The notes under the pieces: model-generated | The model's input: the letters and a program-made list of their open reading frames with translations, nothing else | Database searches by the model: none | What the model was told of the DNA's origin: nothing | Shown here: positions 21,591-31,853 of the stretch, piece after piece | Layout: each line of letters begins with the position of its first letter | Numbering within the stretch: the first letter of the stretch is position 1 | Program-made: the position numbers and the translations under genes | Origin: Paraphysomonas bandaiensis | Lineage: Eukaryota > Chrysophyceae | DNA length: 46,719 bases | NCBI GenBank assembly: GCA_965644295.1 | Contig: CBFFRP010000051.1 | Coordinates: 1 to 46,719 of the forward strand | Direction: 5' to 3'

Positions 21591-22980
21591 TACATATACA
21601 TACATAGAGCAGTACATACCTCTATATATACATACATAGAGCAGTACATACCTCTACATATACGTACATAGAGCAGTACATACCTCTATATATACATACA
21701 TAGAGCAGTACATACCTGTATATATACATACATAGAGCAGTACATACCTCTATATATCTATATATACATACATAGAGCAGTACATACCTCTATATATACG
21801 TACATAGAGCAGTACATACCTCTATATATACATACATAGAGCAGTACATACCTGTATATATACATACATAGAGCAGTACATACCTGTATATATACATACA
21901 TAGAGCAGTACATACCTCTATATATACGTACATAGAGCAGTACATACCTGTATATATACATACATAGAGCAGTACATACCTCTATATATACATACATAGA
22001 GCAGTACATACCTGTATATATACATACATAGAGCAGTACATACCTCTATATATACATACATAGAGCAGTACATACCTCTATATATACGTACATAGAGCAG
22101 TACATACCTCTATATATACATACATAGAGCAGTACATACCTGTATATATACATACATAGAGCAGTACATACCTGTATATATACATACATAGAGCAGTACA
22201 TACCTCTATATATACATACATAGAGCAGTACATACCTGTATATATACATACATAGAGCAGTACATACCTCTATATATACATACATAGAGCAGTACATACC
22301 TGTATATATACATACATAGAGCAGTACATACCTCTATATATACATACATAGAGCAGTACATACCTCTATATATACATACATAGAGCAGTACATACCTCTA
22401 TATATACGTACATAGAGCAGTACATACCTGTATATATACATACATAGAGCAGTACATACCTGTATATATACATACATAGAGCAGTACATACCTCTATATA
22501 TACATACATAGAGCAGTACATACCTGTATATATACATACATAGAGCAGTACATACCTCTATATATACATACATAGAGCAGTACATACCTCTATATATACG
22601 TACATAGAGCAGTACATACCTCTATATATACATACATAGAGCAGTACATACCTGTATATATACATACATAGAGCAGTACATACCTGTATATATACATACA
22701 TAGAGCAGTACATACCTCTATATATACATACATAGAGCAGTACATACCTGTATATATACATACATAGAGCAGTACATACCTCTATATATACATACATAGA
22801 GCAGTACATACCTGTATATATACATACATAGAGCAGTACATACCTCTATATATACATACATAGAGCAGTACATACCTCTATATATACATACATAGAACAG
22901 TACATACATACCTCAATATGTACATACATAGAGCAGTACATACCTGTATATGTACATGCATAGAGTAGTTCATACGTACC
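21591..22980. repeat. 32-bp minisatellite array (about 43 units) with higher-order structure
   Basis: The unit TATATACATACATAGAGCAG plus TACATACCTCTA (32 bp) repeats almost without interruption. Variants differ at CTC/CTG after TACATAC and at CATA/CGTA. One 8-bp insertion (TATATATC type) occurs near 21750. The pattern of variants recurs every 288 bp (nine units): matching blocks start at about 21758, 22046 and 22334. Units degrade after 22900. The array has long open frames only because 32-bp units lack stops on one strand. Confidence 0.95.
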
Positions 22981-23983
22981 TATATACTGTACATACATAC
23001 ACGTCTATATACATACATAGAGCAGTACATACGTACTTACCCTACATGCATAATCCTGTACATACATACATGTGTAAGATCCCAGCTACGACAGCATCAT
23101 GCACAAGCATAAGCTCGCTGTCATGTGAAGTGTGGTCTCATGAGGACATGATCCTCATCTCTCTGTCATCAGATGGCTTCACACTCTATGAAGCGCCTTA
23201 TCTCTGTATATCTTCATCTCTATAGCTGACCTCCAGTGCATTAAGATGCACTAGAGTGCAGTGGCTGTGTGGGGCATGTTCCCTTCATAGTCACCTGTGT
23301 AGCTCGTATGAGTTATGTGCCATGTTAGCATGTATACACGCTTATTCATATGGATGAAGTACACTCGGAAGGGACTTGCATCAGATGCAATATAGAAGAA
23401 CAACGAAATCGTCATACACTGTTGTTACACACAGTACTAGACGCTAGACGCTAGCACAGGAATGTAGTACATAGTATTGCAGGGTGGCTCCTCACAGTCT
23501 AATAATGGGATGGAACATTGAACTATTACGGCTCACGGCCATGCTAGAGCGAATATGTCTGTTTTAGAAATGACTGAAAGCAGGAATAGGGAATGATTAT
23601 GTAGGTATGTGGAATCAGTGAAGGTAAACTTAGTGCTACGTGCTACTGATACACTCCCAGAATAAGACAACTATATTTCACTATACACTGCTGTGAAAAT
23701 ACTGATTGAAAATAGTATCACGCAAATACATATTATTAGTTGTAATCATTGTTAAAAACACACCAGCCCACTACTGAAATAATTCTGTTCTTTACAATAG
23801 CTACGTAGAGCTACATATGTCGTGATGCCTTATTCTACTCGTTCCGCAATCAGTAGGGTTAATTAATATCTCACGACACAACTACTGTATAGTACACTCC
23901 TTCGCAGATCGACAATGCAATAGTCTCGCACAGCTTTGTCTTACTCGGCAAGATATCTTTGTAATAATCATGTACATTTCAGG
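22981..23983. other. Intergenic stretch with no gene
   Basis: The left part is the degenerate end of the minisatellite. A perfect 7-bp hairpin, AGTGCAT-TAAG-ATGCACT, lies near 23234-23251. The rest is AT-rich sequence downstream of the minus-strand PH-domain gene. No ORF with recognisable motifs was found. Confidence 0.5.
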
Positions 23984-26193
23984 CTAGTCATCGTAGTCAT
24001 TTCGCATTGGAGGTGGAAGCATAGTGAGTAGCACTCCTTCCGATGACCGCCTCTGTGCATACTCCTCAGTAGTCGAGGTCCCATCCGGAACACTATCTCC
24101 AGTAGTCTGCTGGGCGTCCTTTTCTGTTCCTTCAGCAGACTGAAGAAGAGTCTCTCCCATCCCTGCTTTTCCACGTGCATGTCTATATCTGCTATCGCTG
24201 CTTGAGACTGTTTGTGTGCAACAACAATAGCGAAGAAAAAATTTGTAGACTCCGCCGTCCACACTATGCATCCGAACTTCACTGGAATCCAAAAGAGCTT
24301 GGAGCTCTCGCTGTACCTCTGCCCCGTCCGCCTGAATCAAACGGGCGAGTGCCCGTACTTTAGCTGGATCATTATGGATCACCAAGACTCCACCCAGTGC
24401 GTCGATACACACACCGACATGTACCACCATATCATACTCCTTGCTTTTGAACACCCATGAGGCGTCGCCAAACTGCTTCACTAGTCGATTGGACACTGTC
24501 GTGAGAAGCATATCGAGCTCCTCGAACTTTTCCCGCACAAGGCACTGCTCTGATTGCTTTTTTTTAAATGCACCACTTATCCCCTTACGCCGAGTACTTT
24601 TGGCCATGGCGACTCGCATCCATCCTGGAGAACTGAGGGAGGTTAGGAAGTCTTTTGTCTCGTACAACCTGTCGTTGAGTGATGAAATCTGTACACCAAC
24701 TGTATGGGCATCAGAAAGAGATATGTGCGGGAAGACCCCATGAGAAGCGTCTCCTAGAACACGAACGACATCCTCCAGACGCTCCCCGAAATTGGCGGCT
24801 GCCTCTTTATTGCAATGTACATCTGGAATAAGTTTAAACACGGTCGTCAGCAGACGGGAAAATGCGGTGAGGGCCGGAACTGTACGTGAGTATCGATCAA
24901 AAGACTTTATGAGTACAGCCACATCTCCGGCACAGGAGAAAACCAGTCCCGAATTCATCGAAAAGAACCCATAGTGCACAGCGGCTGCGGAGCTGTTGAC
25001 CCTGGCATTGCCGCCTGTTCCAGTGCCTCTGCAAGTCGAAGTTGGGGGTGGAATCGACATGAACTCAACAGCTTCCTCCAGGGCAGCAAACCAGTCGTCC
25101 AGACCCTCATCTCCCATTCCACCAGCAGCACCATCTAAAACTGGTTGAAGCACTAGGTCATCTTCACGGGTGGTCACCACTATTTCCCGCCCTCTGTGAG
25201 AGACTGCAGACTGTGTAATAGTCATCGGACTTCCAGCAGGGACAGTACTTGCACTGGATACGACGGAAACAGGTTGGTCATCGTCCGCGGTACCCTCGTC
25301 ATCACCACTGCTGGCACTACTCACCCCTCGTTCCCGCCCGCCCCCCACTGGCATCCCCACTTCCCGTGCTCCGTGCTGTCTCCGGACCCCCTCTATATCC
25401 CGAAACAGCACAACACGCCCATCAGTCATAGATTCCAGCCTACTCATACCCCGCCCACTTTTCCCACGACCACTCCCGTCGACTCGAAAGAGCAAACCCG
25501 ACTGATCTTTGTTTACCATTACTTTGACTAAAGTGGAGTGTGACTGGATCGTAGCCCCACCCCCACCTGGTGAGAGGCCCATCCCTCCTCCTGGAAGGGC
25601 TAGCTGTAGCAGAAATCGTGTCTCCCGCTCAAGCACTTTGAGGTTTGTGTAGAATAAGGCCTGTCGCTGATAGTACCAATCTACGATCTGTACATAAATT
25701 AAAAATTTAATTTAACTGGATAAAGATATACCTCAGGCAGTCTGGATCGGCCTGCCAGGGCTGATATATTCTTTTGCGTGATGCCAGAATTGAGGGCGTC
25801 GAAGCATCGTTTGAACTGTCGTTGCAAATTATCAACTAAAACAAACACTTCATGATACTACCTCTTCTTCCGTCTCAGCCTCTAACACAATCTCATTCCT
25901 TCGATCCTGGGGAATCGTGATGGACAATCTGTGGGGATGCTCGATAGGTTTCTTATCAACACGAGCACCGGTTAAGTCATAAACCCCCTTCAACCCATCC
26001 CCACATGCCGGATCACTGGAACTATTACTTGTATAGTACTTCACAAGTCCATCTAATAACAATTACAATCCACTAGAATACAATCCAACAAACCCACACC
26101 TGAGATCACAAAAAAACGACGTCGCCATTTCTTTCTTTGCACACTGCGTTTTGATAGATAGCCACTGAACGCATACTTCTTCCCTCCAGTCAT
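23984..26193 (-). CDS. PH-domain protein with C-terminal helical region (possibly MLKL/HeLo-like bundle)
   Basis: Four exons: 26193-26100, 26052-25862, 25815-25732 and 25687-23984. Introns are 47, 46 and 44 nt, all GT-AG with agreeing phases, giving 690 residues. Residues 1 to about 110 form a pleckstrin homology domain: GYLSKRS..RKKWRRRFFVIS, LVKYYTS, a strand ending EIVLEAETEEE, then the C-terminal helix FKRCFDAL. PH domains bind phosphoinositides or proteins at membranes. After an aromatic linker (IVDWYYQRQALFY) and a low-complexity Gly/Ser region comes a helical region (about 360-500: PALTAFSRLLTTVFKLI, LNDRLYETKDFLTSL, REKFEELDMLLTTV) that resembles the spacing of MLKL/HeLo-type four-helix bundles. 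That second call is tentative. The 5' end faces the (TATG)n array. Confidence 0.8.
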
Positions 26194-27282
26194 TCTAGTT
26201 GAACAACTGCTTGATTAACACTGATAGACACTAACTAGATGATAGAGAGCAAGTTGTTTGATTGTAGTTAGTAGATGACACTGACTTACAAATTAGGAGC
26301 AATGAGAGTATAGAGAGGAATGCTTATGATTCAATGCAATGCAAAATAAGTTTATGGAGTATACCATGCTGAAAGAGAAGAAGCATCATGCAGAGCATTG
26401 AACTAAATTCATCCTGCAGATATATAGCAGAATAACCCCGCAGAGCTACTGCATGATGTATGTATGTATGTATGTATGTATGTATGTATGTATGTATGTA
26501 TGTATGTATGTATGTATGTATGTATGTATGTATGTATGTATGTATGTATGTATGTATGTATGTATGTATGTATGTATGTATGTATGTATGTATGTATGTA
26601 TGTATGTATGTATGTATGTATGTATGTATGTATGTATGTATGTATGTATGTATGTATGTATGTATGCATGTATGTATGTATGTATGTATGTATGTATGTA
26701 TGTATGTATGTATGTATGTATGTATGTATGTATGTATGTATGTATGTATGTATGTGTATGTATGTATGTATGTATGTATGTATGTATGTATGTATGTATG
26801 TATGTATGTATGTATGTATGTATGTATGTATGTATGTATGTATGTATGTATGTATGTATGTATGTATGTATGTATGTATGTATGTATGTATGTATGTATG
26901 TGTATGTATGTATGTATGTATGTATGTATGTATGTATGTATGTATGTATGTATGTATGTATGTATGTATGTATGTATGTGTATGTATGTATGTATGTATG
27001 TATGTATGTATGTATGTATGTATGTATGTATGTATGTATGTATGTATGTATGTATGTATGTATGTATGTATGTATGTATGTATGTATGTATGTATGTATG
27101 TATGTATGTATGTATGTATGTATGTATGTGTATGTATGTATGTATGTATGTATGTATGTGTCTGTATGTATGTATGTATGTATGTATGTATGTATGTATG
27201 TATGTATGTGTATATGGGCGTTGAGTTTATCGCTATATATGTGTGTTTGTAGTCATATCACGCAGTTTCATACCAACCAACA
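26194..27282. promoter_or_regulatory. Shared upstream region of divergent genes, filled by a microsatellite
   Basis: About 1.1 kb separates the starts of the PH-domain gene (minus, 26193) and the EF-hand gene (plus, 27283). About 260 bp of unique sequence lies on the left and 70 bp on the right, with the (TATG)n array between. Both promoters must lie here, or within the array. No TATA box or other site could be assigned with confidence. Confidence 0.5.
26457..27211. repeat. (TATG)n tetranucleotide microsatellite, about 750 bp
   Basis: An almost pure run of TATG units, broken by a few changes: a GCATG unit near 26666 and 2-bp deletions giving GTGTATG near 26755, 26900, 26978, 27128 and 27155. 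The array is open in all forward frames, so long Met-Tyr-Val-Cys ORFs across it are artefacts. Confidence 0.97.
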
Positions 27283-29608
27283 ATGTTACCATCCCCTGCC
27301 GCTGTTGAAGCTGTCACTCATGAAGAACTCACTCGTGCAGCTGAGCTCTTTGACGTACTACTCTCTCTCTATCTTCCTACTCACGGTCTTATGTATGTAT
27401 GTATGTTCAGGTTATTAAACAGCTCCGACTTCGACTCACTGCAATCAATGAAGAAGTTCTTGATCGTGCATTTGAAACTCACATTACGGGTGTTCTAGAT
27501 AAACTAGAGAAACGGTTAGATAGTCTACAGGACCCTCTTGGTAGACGAGTCGAGGTGATCATGGCGAAGCACGGACTGTGCGATGCAGCCTTCCAGCAGA
27601 TTATACTACTATGTCAAGGGATTAGTCCTGCTTTAGGAGATGTTTTAAAACAATTACGTGGGATGCATTCAGAGTTTTTTTCAGAGTTACAACAAGTGTC
27701 AGATAATTTTGTGGTAGAGATGGATGAGCAGCGTCAATACTGTGACGAGACCAAAGCTGAGATGGAAAACATCGAACAAGAATGCCAGCAGCTCATGGAA
27801 ACGATTAATATACTTGACAAGGTAGGATCGAGGATGTAGTTATATTTGTCATGAAGTATTTGTGCAGGAGGCAGAGGAAAACCATGAAGTGATATTAGAT
27901 CTCCGGCACCAGCTGCGGGAGGCTCTCACAGAGACGAACAATTCGAAGTTTTCCGGTCGTCAGGGTAATGCCAGTACAAAACAAAATACCAGTAGTGGAG
28001 CAGTGGATGTGCTTCCTGCATTCAACACAACAGTTACACCAGATGTACGAGGGCGCACTTTATTTGAGAATATGACAAGAAGCGATAGTCGTGAAGGACA
28101 AGGGCATCTGTCCAGGAGTGGACGAATGCTGATGGCGTCACTGGGCACATCAAGCGTTGGGTCAGGAGCAGGACGGAAGGAAGGGAGTGGAGAGGGGAGA
28201 TTCATGTCCGCTACAGCCTCTTCTAAGGGACATTCTGGCGCATCTCCCTCTGTTACCCTGCCCACACAAGTGTCCTTCGGATCCTCAGCTGAGTGGCTGC
28301 TTTCTTTCCGTCTGGAGTTGCAGCAGGTGATTGACGCCGATAGAGTTCGTTCCCTGACGTTAAACGAATGTCGGGATATGATAGCTAGTATCTATGAAAC
28401 CAAAAATGCAGCCAACGCCCGTGCAGCAGCCAGAGGCAGAGGTGAAGGTGTGCTGCCAGGTACTCCCACTGCCATACATACTGATACAATGGAGATGCAT
28501 GTATACCGCCGAATGGAGAAGAAATATGGATTGCGATCACTGGCAGTTGAACATGCCGCAATGTTTTTGACTGCAGTTCGTCTCTACGCCGAGTCTGAGT
28601 CAGACATTGCTGTATTTTATAAAATATTCTGCAATGATGTGGAGGAGGAGTTCAGGGAAGTACAAGAGGAGCTGAAGAAGAGCATCAAAGACTTGCTGGT
28701 AGTGTCTCTCATGAACAAGTAGGTTTCTTATGGCATGTGTATGTTTTATATAACAAAGTTCATTTCGCAGGTATCCTAACAAGGATCAGGCAGGAATCGA
28801 TGCGTTGGTGCGTGGCAAGATCGACGGTGTCATCTCTGAGCAAGAGTATGAAGACATTGTCAACTACTTGTACAACCAACGGGATGCCACCACGCTGCGG
28901 TTGTTGTTGCGAGGAGAAGCCAAACGCCTAAGAGAAGAAAAATATCTCACACGAGGAGAGGACGTGCCCCGTATGGATGCTGGGGAGATGAAACAGCCGC
29001 AGCAACAGTCCAGAAAGGCATCAGTGGCATATGAGACCAAAAAGTTAGGGTACGAGCGGAAGGTGCCTCCATCCATGCGGCGGCAAAGTATCGAGAGAAC
29101 TAATCAGCAGCGGTACTTAGAGGAGCAAAACAACTTTGATCTGCCATATTCTGTTTTTCTCAAATGCGTTCTAGACTTTCAGTTGGCATCACATGAGAAG
29201 TACATCGCCGGGTTCAAACATGCCTTTCGGCATTACGACGACGATGGAGATGGTGTTCTGACATCTGAGCAATTCAGGCAATGTTATATTGGACTCAGAG
29301 CACAGGGTGGGCGCGTAGCTGGAGACGAGCCGTCAACAGTAGCAGGAAACTCGTCCGGTGGGAAGAACGGTAAGCCGGTAGTAGCCTGGGCCCCTCCTTC
29401 CCCAGGAGCTGAGGAAGCCGTGTGGACACAAGAAGAGGAGGAGATGTTCTTGGCGCTGCTGGCAATGATCGACCCTGCAGAGACTGATAGAGTCACATTT
29501 TCTGCTGCTGCATCATTTCTAAACAAAATTGGAAAGAGGGCATCTGGAGGTGGGGGTGCTTCCTCAACTGGGCGTTCACGTAAAAGCAGTAGCGCAAACA
29601 AGAAGTGA
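27283..29608 (+). CDS. Coiled-coil protein with EF-hand
   Basis: Four exons: 27283-27354, 27411-27821, 27868-28718 and 28771-29608. Introns are 56, 46 and 52 nt, GT-AG, and phases agree, giving 723 residues. The N-terminal ~160 residues are helical and heptad-like (KLEKRLDSLQDPLGRRVEV, EMENIEQECQQLMETI), suggesting a coiled coil. A Ser/Gly-rich linker follows, then a helical region with VRGKIDGVISEQEYEDIV, possibly a degenerate EF-hand. One canonical calcium-binding loop is clear near residue 600 (DDDGDGVLTSEQF). The C terminus is Gly/Ser/Lys-rich. The first intron contains a (TATG)4 echo of the nearby array just before its acceptor. I do not recognise the family; a calcium-responsive cytoskeletal or ciliary role is only a possibility. 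Confidence 0.8.
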
Positions 29609-30241
29609 TAGCCTATTAGTCGACATTTATATGAAAGTGCCGTATACTCTATGCCAGCACATACTATACCGTTGCTGCCTGAGTGCATACAGTTGTGTAG
29701 CCTGCTTACCTATATTTTCGAGTATTGTAAATTAGTAGACGTCAAATCAAGATGTATCAAGAATATGTTTAAGTTGTAAAAATGTCGTGTTCTTAAAAAC
29801 TTCTACTTATTACCGTGCTGCATGTGAACACTTCCTCTATTCAATACCTTCTTCCCAGCATTAATACAAGCGATCCATTTGTATAAAGTCTTAAAATATA
29901 TATTATAGTCTGTGGTGTAATGCCCAGGCTTGCGTAATTAATTAGTTTTGAAAATGATAATTTCAATTCTTATATTATTGGTAAATGTTGCAGATTAATT
30001 ACAATCAATTGGTTAGCTTAATTATTGGATATATGTGCACAATCACTTTATCATTTTATGAATCATAATAGTGTGTGACAGTATAAGAGTCAGTATACAG
30101 TTTAACTTCAGCACGCAAGAGTAATATAACATGTCAAAGATCGTTGTTAAAGAACAAACTGAGCACCTTCACAACGACATAGCATATAAGGTGATTGCAG
30201 ATATTCAACGGCTTTGAAATATTCAATAATAATACACACAC
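29609..30241. other. Intergenic stretch left of the virus-like element
   Basis: AT-rich sequence following the EF-hand gene. A 28-codon ORF at 30131-30217 (begins MSKIVVKEQTEHLHND) has gene-like composition and a possible splice donor (AAG|GTGATT) at codon 20. It could be the first exon of a host gene interrupted by the element, but this cannot be shown here. Confidence 0.35.
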
Positions 30242-30596
30242 AGAGAGAGGGGGGGGGGGTCTTCGACCCTAGCCGTGTTAACCGTGACCATGAAAACTAT
30301 TAATTTATACTGACCCTTACCCCTATGGTATCGCTGTGTATCACGTACAAGTGCTTCCAATATTGTACATTACATTTTTTTATACACTTTTTTACATAAA
30401 AAATGTCGTGTCACCTTTCACAATAAAAAATGCAAAAAAAATCTTATTTTCACAAATTTTGCAACAGTATACACTACATTTTTTACAACATTTTTCTTAA
30501 AAAAAAACTTTTTTCTAAAAAATAAATATCAGAAATAAATATTTTCAACAAAAATGTCAAAAAAAATGCAATCAAAATAAAATAATACTATACATA

Positions 30597-30672
30597 TTAA
30601 CCCCAGCGATCAACCGACCCTATTAACCCCAGCGATCAACCGACCCTATTAACCAAACAATCAACCAACCCT
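30597..30672. repeat. Subterminal 26-bp tandem repeat, about three copies
   Basis: TATTAACCCCAGCGATCAAC plus CGACCC occurs twice in a row, then a diverged third copy (TATTAACCAAACAATCAACC). It lies between the proposed element end and its first gene, a typical place for subterminal repeats in integrated viruses. The surrounding 30360-30590 is dominated by A and T runs. Confidence 0.75.
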
Positions 30673-30792
30673 GACTTAAACACCGAACAATTACAACAGA
30701 TAGACGGAACAACAGACCTAACTACCCTATATATAGACATGCCGTATTTTACTCCCTATTATCCTGTAAAAAAATATATACACTTATTATAT

Positions 30793-30966
30793 ATGCCGAA
30801 GAATCAAGCACAAGTTAACAAAATGATTAACAAAGCTCTTAGAGCATCAGTAAACAAAGCTAAACAAGACGTAACAAAGCATGCAGAGAATAAGCGCAAG
30901 GAGGTAGCCAAGAAGATAAACAAAAAGGCTACATCTGTAAAGAAAAGAATTAAGAAAAAGCTTTAA
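30793..30966 (+). CDS. Small, very basic protein of the virus-like element
   Basis: The product is 57 residues from ATG 30793, or 75 residues from ATG 30739 in the same frame. I prefer 30793 because TTATTATAT abuts it, as at the element's other genes. The sequence is Lys-rich throughout (VAKKINKKATSVKKRIKKKL) with few acidic residues, suggesting a nucleic-acid-condensing or core protein, though no family is recognisable. It is the first gene inside the left end of the element. Confidence 0.6.
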   Translation: MPKNQAQVNKMINKALRASVNKAKQDVTKHAENKRKEVAKKINKKATSVKKRIKKKL

Positions 30967-31003
30967 TTTATTTTAAATTATTATATAACATATATTATAT
31001 ATA

Positions 31004-31573
31004 ATGAATTTATTCAATAGAAATAAATCTTTTATCTATAATTTCACATCTATGAATGCCATCGGTGAAACGCCCGAAGATTGTACATTTATATTACCAC
31101 CTCTACCATATTACCAGGAATGTGATTATTATCAAGTCAATTGCCTCGGTTTTTATATAAACTATGAAAGCTTAGATATATCAGCAATTCCTTTTTATAG
31201 TCGCAATGATTTAAGGTTAATTGTGGATGACTTCGCAACAGAAAGCAATTGTAAAGACATCTGTAAAAATCAATTTCTTGTTTGTGGCACGCATTGTGAT
31301 AGAAATAGATCGTATGGATTAAACAAGCGTAAAGAATGTAAAGTAAAAAATACTAAATATCCAACTACATACAGCTTCAGAACTGACACAGGCGAAGTAA
31401 GAGATAAACCCTTTTGTGTATATGGCGACGAAGAGCCGAAAAAAATACGATTTCGTTTATATGATTATAATTTTAAACCCTTGAAAAAAGAAGTTGTTAA
31501 TTATAATGGTAAACAAACACACTGGACAGTGTCTTTTGATTTTACTCCGATGTACGAAAGCAGTTTTGAATAA
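31004..31573 (+). CDS. Element protein with ~150-residue beta-rich repeat-family domain (copy 1, with insert)
   Basis: 189 residues, ATG preceded by ATTATATATA. It shares a pattern with the proteins at 33426-33902 and 33932-34876: a start like FIYNFTSMNAIGETPEDC, LPPLPYY...YYQVNCLGFYINYESLD, a LIVDDFA strand, and the end IRFRLYDYNFKPL...HWTVSFDFTPM. This copy carries an extra Cys-rich insert (KDICKNQFLVCGTHC). Predominant Tyr/Phe/Asn and alternating strands suggest a beta-sandwich; a capsid or other virion role is plausible but unproven. The function is unknown. Confidence 0.7.
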   Translation: MNLFNRNKSFIYNFTSMNAIGETPEDCTFILPPLPYYQECDYYQVNCLGFYINYESLDISAIPFYSRNDLRLIVDDFATESNCKDICKNQFLVCGTHCDRNRSYGLNKRKECKVKNTKYPTTYSFRTDTGEVRDKPFCVYGDEEPKKIRFRLYDYNFKPLKKEVVNYNGKQTHWTVSFDFTPMYESSFE

Positions 31574-31853
31574 GTACGTTTATCTGTATCAAAGGCCATC
31601 AAATGGCTAAAAAAACAAAAAAAAATTGTGCAAAATGGCCCTACTGGGGTTCGAACTGAGTATGACGTCCTCAGTACAGTGCGCGCGGCTTTTTTTTTCT
31701 TGGAAATGTCCGCGAACGACTTGAGAATTTTATTATAATATAAACCTATTTTTTTATTTATACAGTGTCTATATCACACTGTATAACTTACCTGTACAAT
31801 ACAGTACAATGTACTCATTTTATCAAGCAAAAAAATATGTACCATAATATATA
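31574..31853. other. Short intergenic interval with a GC-rich hairpin island
   Basis: In an AT-rich background, 31630-31690 holds GGGGTTCGAAC, a 6-bp perfect hairpin (ACTGAG/CTCAGT around TATGACGTC) and GCGCGCGGC followed by T9. GGTTCGAA resembles a Pol III B box, and the T run resembles a Pol III terminator. A full tRNA cloverleaf could not be drawn on either strand. Confidence 0.3.

Noticed and set aside
21758-22909. Repeated 83-codon open frames in the 32-bp minisatellite
   Set aside because: They mirror the repeat unit and its variants. Composition (Met, Tyr, Cys, Val only) is that of a translated satellite.
21591-22980. 32-bp periodic array considered as a CRISPR array
   Set aside because: Units are contiguous with no unique spacers, and the genome is eukaryotic.
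26453-27418. Long open frames (254-321 codons) of Met-Tyr-Val-Cys across the (TATG)n array
   Set aside because: They arise because TATG repeats contain no stop in any forward frame. There is no independent sign of coding, and the same array is open on the reverse strand as His-Thr-Tyr-Ile.
28864-29688. Minus-strand ORFs of 70 and 134 codons over the EF-hand gene
   Set aside because: They are antisense to exon 4, which carries a canonical EF-hand loop, and have no motifs of their own.
31640-31690. tRNA gene suggested by GGTTCGAA
   Set aside because: On neither strand do the acceptor, D and T stems pair around the loop. Only one hairpin forms.
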